From: Epichloe hybrida
Taxonomy: Eukaryota > Ascomycota > Sordariomycetes > Hypocreales > Clavicipitaceae
NCBI GenBank assembly: GCA_019022495.1
Contig: JAFEKR010000001.1
Location: forward strand, 2,790,001-2,854,000
Direction: 5' to 3'
DNA length: 64,000 bases
Shown here: piece by piece, positions 57,291 to 64,000 of the stretch
How the letters are laid out: each line of letters begins with the position of its first letter
Position numbering within the stretch: position 1 is the first letter of the stretch
Program-made: the position numbers and the translations under genes
Notes under the pieces: generated by a model
Databases searched by the model: none
What the model was told of the DNA's origin: nothing
What the model saw: the letters and a program-made list of their open reading frames with translations, nothing else

Positions 57291-59880
57291 GCGCAGAGGT
57301 TAAAGATAGGATGTTTATCAAAGCGGGTCTTCGGAGAACCTTCAGGCCGTGCGGATAACAAAGAGGCTAGCTAGCTATAAGATAGCCACGTGCTTATAAA
57401 GCAGGGTATTTATTAAAGACTACGCATATTATTAGTGCTAGGTTAGAGATTAAAACCTTTACGCACCTGCCCCTAGCTAGTATTTATCTAGTAGTAACTA
57501 TAATAGTCTTAGCTATTACTTTATTTTTAACCTTTTAGTATAAGCTATAATAAATTAATCTCTCTTAACCTTTTTAAGGATATAAACTATTAGCTAGATT
57601 ATTATATAGCTAACACTCTAAAGATTTATAAGAAACACACTAGTACCTTATAATAATAAAGCTATAAATAATTAGGAAAATAAAGAACCCCTATAATCTA
57701 GAACTATAGATAATAGGGTGTAATAAACGTTACTTAATCCTAATTTAAGTGAAAGTATAGATAATATAACTAAAGAAAAAAGGGTATTATAGTAATACTA
57801 TAAGGTTATATAATCTAAGCTATATTGCCTTTAGAGAAGATAAGAGGTCTTATAAATAAAGGCATAAATTAGAGAGCTTAAGGCAAATCTAGGATTAGCT
57901 AGACCTTAAACTAGACTTATAATTACCCCTTAATCTAGACTTATAATTACCCCTTAAACATTAGCTATAATTTTACCTATAGTCTATAGTAATATAGTAG
58001 TAATTATATAGTAAAGTAGTCTTATTAAAATATAAATAAAAATGCCTATATATAAAGGGGAAACATATAAAAGCCTATAGAATTTCTTAGTAAACTTAGA
58101 TATACTATTTAAATTAAATTACTATACCTTTAAGGATAATATAACTAAGGTAATATATATAGGTAGCTGCCTAGCTAGTAATGTAAAGCAATAGTAAATA
58201 CATTATATAGCTATAAATAAGTATATAAATTATTTATTAATTACCTAGGTAAATTTCCTAGAATAGTTAAAAACTAAAATAATAGATATAGGTATAAGAT
58301 ACTTAAAAGTAATAAGGTTACTACTAAATCTTAGGTAAAAAAATAGCTAATTATTTTAATCCTTTATATAAGCCTAAGATAAGGTAAAAGCTAAGTTACC
58401 TAAAGAAATCCCTATATATCTAAGAATTATAATCTTTTTAAATAGCTTAAATAATACTATAAGGAAGTAAATAATTAGTTAAGAGATTCTAATAACCTAG
58501 AGCTAACTATAAGGCTAGGGTAAGAAAGTAAAGATTATAATAGGTTTAGGCTAAAATAATAAAAAAGGTTAGGACTTTAAAAGAAAAAGGTAATGCTTTT
58601 ATTTTATATTACTTATAGATAGAGCGTAGTAATAGAGTAAAGTCTAAGGGAAAAGATTATCCCTAGTGTGCTATAAATATAAAAAGCCTAGGTATACTAT
58701 ACTAACTTATTAGGCACTAGATTATTTTACCTATAAAAGTACTAAATATATAACTAAGAAGTATAGGGAAAGTAATAATAAAGCTATGTCTCCTAATATA
58801 ATACTAGTTTAATTAGTATAGACCTAGGAATATAATCTTACTATAGAATACCCTATAGATAATAAAATAAGAATATAAGTATCTTTACAATAAGATAACT
58901 AGTGGTTAGCTATATAAGCGCTATTTAATATAAGCGCATAGTCTTTAATAATTTATCTAAAATTATTATTAAAAAAGGATTAAAAGAATATAATCTAATT
59001 AGATAGGATATTAGAGAGTGTAAGTAAAAAAGTAATTTTATATTAAGGAATTTTAAAAAAATTAGTTAAGATAAAAGATAGTATAGGATTTATAAAGGTT
59101 TACTAAGTTAGCTACTTTATTACTAATATAGGTAAAGGGATAATTCTAGGTATAGACTAGATTAAAGAGTATTTACCTATGATTATATATTAGGAGTATA
59201 AATACTAGAGATATCTAGTAATAATAAAATATCTCTCTTTTACTTATAGTAAGTAATAAGTATATAGAGAGAAAAAAATAGTAGTAGTTACTTTATTATT
59301 AGGAGTAATAAAGATTAGGCTAAGTGTTCTAGAAAATAAAAATCAAAAAGGAAAAGGAGAAAGCTAATTAAAGAACCTAGTAGTAATAGATATATAAATA
59401 AATAGTAAAGTAGCTATGTAAATCCTTAAGTACACTTATTTATAGTAAAAAAGCAAAGGTATTATAGTTATACTAATTTTAGAAAACGCAAGTAGTAAAG
59501 AAGTTATATTAAATTAGGATAAGAGCACTAAGCACCCTATACTAATAATCCTAGAAAAATACAGGGAGTTTATAGATATTTTTTCTAAAGAGTTAGTAGG
59601 TAAGCTTCCTAAACTAGGAGGTTATACTTATGTAATTAAATTAGAAGAAGGGAAAACACTACCTTAGGGGCCTATATATAATTTAGCTAAAAGGGAGCTA
59701 GAGGTTCTTAAAGAGTACCTTATGAGTGTGTAGCTTAAAGGGTAAATTAGAAGATTAGTTAGCCTAGCTAAAGCCCTAATTTTATTTATTCTAAAGAAAG
59801 GAGGGAAATTAAGGCTTTATATAGATTATAAGCGCTCCTTCCTTACTATATATTACCTCTTACCTCTTACTTTTTTCTCT
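57291..59880 (+). mobile_element. RIP-degraded Ty3/Gypsy retrotransposon (gag-pol relic)
   Basis: Very AT-rich with almost no open frame, yet plus-strand pieces are still readable. A gag-like stretch begins at 58042 (MPIYKGETYKSL, then LVNLDILFKLNYY); a protease-like piece with IILGID lies near 59140. A reverse-transcriptase start lies at about 59600-59880 with KLEEGKTLP-stop-GPIYNLAKRELEVLKEY, LFILKKGGKLRLYIDY and TIYYLLPL. Stops replace Trp codons (TGG to TAG), which is C-to-T change at CpA on the opposite strand, the mark of RIP. The element is cut off just after the conserved LPL block of RT. Confidence 0.85.
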
Positions 59881-62800
59881 TATACTAACCTGAATTTCCT
59901 TCTTAACTTTTCTTTGCTTTTCTTTTCTATATCCCTATCTATAATAATAAAGCTATACCTATTATTATCTAATTATTATCTTGCTTTCTCTAAGCTACGC
60001 ATAATATAGTGAATTATTATAATAAGATAGCTTCTCTTGCTCCTCCTATACTACTGCCTAATCCTCCTTGTAATCTAGGCCGCGAGAACCTAGCTAATAT
60101 CACAGATATCCCTGATAATGCCTCTGAAACGCGTATATATTAGCGTTATAAATAGGATAAACCTATTAATAAATTCATTAGCTTAAAGAATAGGGATAAG
60201 TTAATATAAAAATACCTAGCGTGCTATAATTAATAGAATACACTAGTATATGCTACTACTACTGCTTAGCACCCTAACATTACCCTAATGCTAATATAAC
60301 TATAGTCTTAAGCTCTTATATAATTCTTACGTTTTATAATAGCTATAGTATGTGGTAGTAATAAGCGCCTAATTACTAGAGTGTAATCCCCTAAGTAGTA
60401 ATAAACTTAGCGACTTCCTACACATTACCCTAATAGTAATAAGCTATAGGCTTATAAGAGATTATAGCTAATTTCTTATAATAAATAATATATAGATTAA
60501 TAAGGTTTCTTTACTATAGATAGGCTTCTTAAGATACACTAGATAAAGCTAAGGCATGTTCTCTATAAGTATATTAACTTACTCTTAATACTATATATTT
60601 ATACTAAACTAGAGTAAGCTATAATCTAACGAGAGTATTAAGTTATATAACAAGCTAGGGAAGAACCTAACCCTACCCCTTTATTAGCTACTATTTTACA
60701 CTAGGTAGCCTCTTCACGTTAGCTAGGAGTTTAGGAACTCTTTAGTAGCTAAATTAACATAGTAGGTAACCTAGATAATAATAATAATCCTATCCTAGGC
60801 ATAGAACAGAAACAATACCTATTATGTTATTATGTATTTGCTTACTAGAGCTTTATTACTCCTAATAGAGTGGAATATAGATATTATAAATAGTGTAATT
60901 ATGATATAACAGATAATTTCATACCTTCTTAGTCCTTAGCAAGGGATTCTAATCTAAATATATTACTTTCTTAGCGTTTATTAGTGTAACTATATCTGCC
61001 TTTAAACCTTAGCAAGTCTGCTTCTTAGGATTTGCCTATCTTGCCTAATCTAGTCTTTTAGGGAGATCTAGACTAGTTATGCCTAACTAAGCGTAACCGC
61101 AGCTTAATTAGCCACTAGGTAGCAAGCCTAGCGTTAAATACCATAGAGTATTACACTTATTATAAGATAAGATAGTTTAGTCTTAAGGTTAGGAATAGAA
61201 TCTGCTACTCTTATAACTATTACGACATAGTCCCCTAAGGCCGTGCATCTTATAATTAATGCCACGCTAGTTAGCCCTTTTTTTAGTCTAAAGAAAACAA
61301 GCTTAATCCTAGGTTAGTTTTAGGCTATTTACCTAAGCTTACGTAGACTAAAGAGATGCTTATTACTAAGGTTTACGTTTATATTATAGTTATAACCTAT
61401 TATAGTTAGTAGTATAGATATAAGGGCTATGTAGTTAACTTTATAAAGAATATTAGTTAAGTCTATAACTAGCTACTGCTTTTACCTAGGGATTTTAATA
61501 TTATTATCCTTTAACCTATAAATCAGATAAATTAGCTACACATAATACATTAGTTCTATAACTAATTCAGAGTGCGGCAGCCTATTATCTAGGCCTAGCT
61601 TATGTATCTCTGTTTAAATTATCCTAGGTATTACCACATTAATATAAATAAAAATAATCTACTCTAGTTACCTAGTGATAGAGATATTATAGACTAGCTT
61701 ATAGTGGAGGTAACTAATGCTATTAATATTAAAGAGACTTACCTTAATAAAGACAATAACTAGATTAATGCACACTTTAATGGAGCTATGGTTCCTAATT
61801 TTATCGCTTAGTAATAGGAGCTCACATAACTCTATTATTAGCTTTAAGGTTCTAATAGGCCTTAGGTGCCGCTAGAGCAGATTCCCCTCTAGCAAGTTAA
61901 ACCTTAGATATACCTTAATATACCTAACATTTATAGCACGCCTTTAAACAAGTTTAATTAGTCTTAGCTATTACTCTTAGAAGCATTTCTAGGTCTCTTT
62001 CTAAATAGAGAAGCTAAGTTTATTAAGCCTTATAAACATACCGTAAGCTACTCTAACTATATTAATTGCCTAATAAAGTATAATAATAGCCGCTTTGCTT
62101 AGCATCCTTAATTTCGCTATATTATATTTAATATACTTATGTGTTAGCAGGTGAATAAGCAAAGCACTTACTTTATTAAGAGAGAATATTACTATTAGGC
62201 TATTAATATTAACTAGCTTTAACTAGCTTTTAACTTAGATACTACTAAAGCTAAGGCACTGCTTAACTCTATAGTAAGATTCTTAGGGAGCCTATAAGGC
62301 ACATAAGCGTACTAGGGAGGCTGTAAGAACTAGCTTAAGGCGTATGTTTATGCTCTTAGTTGCCTAGGCATATTTATTACCCTTTTAGCTACTAATTTAT
62401 ACTAGCAAGACCTTTAGAGGTTTATACTAAATTATAATAAATAGCAGTTAGGGAATAACTAAGTTAAGGCTAGGATTATAGGTAGGAACCTTCATAAGAA
62501 CCTATATATCTTGGCATAGTACTTTAAGATGCGCTTCTAGTTATTCTTTAAGTAAGTTCTTTAGCCTAAATTTAGTATTAAGAAACATTAGTACTAATAT
62601 AAGTAGCAGTCCTAAGGTAGCCCTTATACTTATTACCTCTTTTAGATTAAAGATGCCCTAGACACTAGCCTTATGACTACAGAACTATAGAAGGTCTTTG
62701 CTAAGTACTAGGGGTAGTATATTACTGCTTATAATACCTGCCCTAACTTAGTGAATTAGTAGTATTAGGGCAATAACCCTTTGATCTTACCTATCGTAGA

Positions 62801-64000
62801 TCCTAAGTTTAGTAATTTAGTTAATGTAATTAATTGCGTTTAACACTATAAGTGCACGGAAGTATACTATTAGCGTTATAAGCAACTACTTAATAGGAGA
62901 TTAACAGAGAAGACGCATTACTAATTTTACTTTCCACAAGTATATTATAAAGAGCTAATTATTATAAGGAACTTTAACCTATAGTATCTTATATTTAATG
63001 GGGCTTGGAATGATGCCTTTCTAAATAACTTTAGCCCTATAGTTATGGCCTTATAGCTTGCTAATATTAACTTTACGCCTTGTATAGGCGTGCATGCTGT
63101 TATCTCCTATATATTAAAGTATTATAGCAAGGCTAAATAGTAGTTAAAGACCTTCTAGGATATAGCTAAGGAGATTCTGCCTAGGGTTAATGTAAGTCGT
63201 GGGCTTGTTAGATTTATTGCTAAGTTTATAAATAAACTTGTTGCTAAAAGAGACTAGTCTATGTAAGAGGTCCTTTACCTATTGCTTAACCTTAACCTTT
63301 AAGAAGGATTGCGTGTTATTTGTAGTGTTAATTGCTGCCTACCTGATAAGTATTAGCAGGTGGATTATCTACTTGCTAAGGGTAAAGATTAGGTCTAATA
63401 GACTTTGAATTCTTACTAGAAGTACTTGAATTGCCTTATGAGCCTATAGGATCTTTATTATTTTTAGTTCCTAACCTAGATTAACTTCTCTAAGAAGCCT
63501 AAGTATTAGTAAGAGTTCCCTAACACACCTAACTAGGTCCTAAATTACTTCCTGTAATATAAGACTAATCCTAATAATAAAAGCTTTAAGGACTTTTGTA
63601 AAGTAAAGCTTATACTAAGCTATCCCTATACTAACTATAACTAGCTAAAGATAGTAAAGGAGGAGAGTTTTGCTATATTTTATAAGGTATTTATGTATTA
63701 TTAGAGAGTCTATGCTAGCGCTTACTATTATGATTACTATAGTAAGCTACCTCCTGTAATAGAAAATAAGTTTAAGGAAAACCCTTAGTAGGAGAATAAG
63801 GTCTAGCTAGAGGCTTGGCAGGAAATGGCTTGCTAGATTCTACATATTAAGCTTGATACTAATAAGGTTAAATTACTTGGGAACTGCGATTGTGATTTAG
63901 CCTATAATTAGCGAAATTATATTAGAACCTATCCTAATCTTCTTATGTAAAAGAGAGAGTATTAGAATAGCCTTAAGGAGTTTTTTACTACTACTATTGC
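59881..64000 (+). mobile_element. RIP-degraded Helitron (Rep/helicase relic), continues past window end
   Basis: A pyrimidine-rich left end (about 59840-60000) leads into AT-rich, stop-filled DNA. Readable plus-strand pieces match the Helitron-like Rep/Pif1 polyprotein of ascomycetes: an INAHFNGAMVPNFI piece near 61770; a QVNKQSTYFIKREYY-like piece near 62150; from about 62930 to 63310, NGAWNDAFLNNFSP, LANINFTPCIGVHAVISYI, LKYYSKAK, DIAKEILPRVN, FINKLVAKRDQSMQEVLYLL and LNLNLQEGLRV; and LLGNCDCDLAYN near 63880. Some residues need TAG read back as Gln or Trp. No terminal CTRR end is in the window. Gypsy coding sequence stops where it begins, so it may have inserted into that element. Confidence 0.8.

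Overview
The window is nuclear DNA of a filamentous ascomycete, most likely a Hypocreales-type sordariomycete. This rests on short introns (about 60-110 nt) with GT(A/G)(A/T)GT-type donors and CTGAC-like branch points, on gene families typical of Pezizomycotina (WOPR regulator, cytochrome b5-acyl-CoA dehydrogenase fusion, CRH glycosidase, CBM18-GH18 chitinase next to a LysM-type gene), and on a distal block of transposons destroyed by repeat-induced point mutation (RIP). The species is inferred, not proven.

Layout. 0.3-44 kb is a conserved housekeeping region: COA6 (-), SYS1 (+), CFT2/CPSF100 (-), an FAD monooxygenase (+), a Pac2-type WOPR transcription factor behind a 7.7 kb non-coding stretch (+), mitochondrial asparaginyl-tRNA synthetase (-), a microbial-type PARG-like macrodomain protein (+), SEC24 (-), histone H1 (+), a proline-rich disordered protein (+), the DEAD-box helicase DHH1 (-) and a cytochrome b5-acyl-CoA dehydrogenase fusion (-). 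All exons of these genes could be joined in frame except the last ~42 codons of the Pac2-type gene, which need one extra base in a C run.

45-56 kb is a cell-wall and secretion region: CRH/GH16 transglycosidase (+), secreted-type lactonase beta-propeller (+), yapsin-like GPI aspartic protease (-), GH18 chitinase (-) and, divergent from the chitinase, a LysM-effector-like relic (+). Four of these five carry lesions: an in-frame TGA at a conserved Trp, a frameshift in an A5 run, two frameshifts plus loss of the end of the GH18 barrel, and multiple frame breaks. Several lesions lie in homopolymers, so assembly error must be separated from real decay.

56.5-64 kb is transposon territory: a 217-bp solo LTR with a 5-bp target duplication, then about 6.7 kb of AT-rich RIP-mutated DNA in which a Ty3/Gypsy gag-pol relic and a Helitron Rep/helicase relic can still be read. 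The Helitron runs past the window end.

No tRNA, rRNA or CRISPR array was found. The most unusual non-genic signal is a 9-bp word, TACTCCGTA/TACGGAGTA, found at nine intergenic places and in no gene I read.
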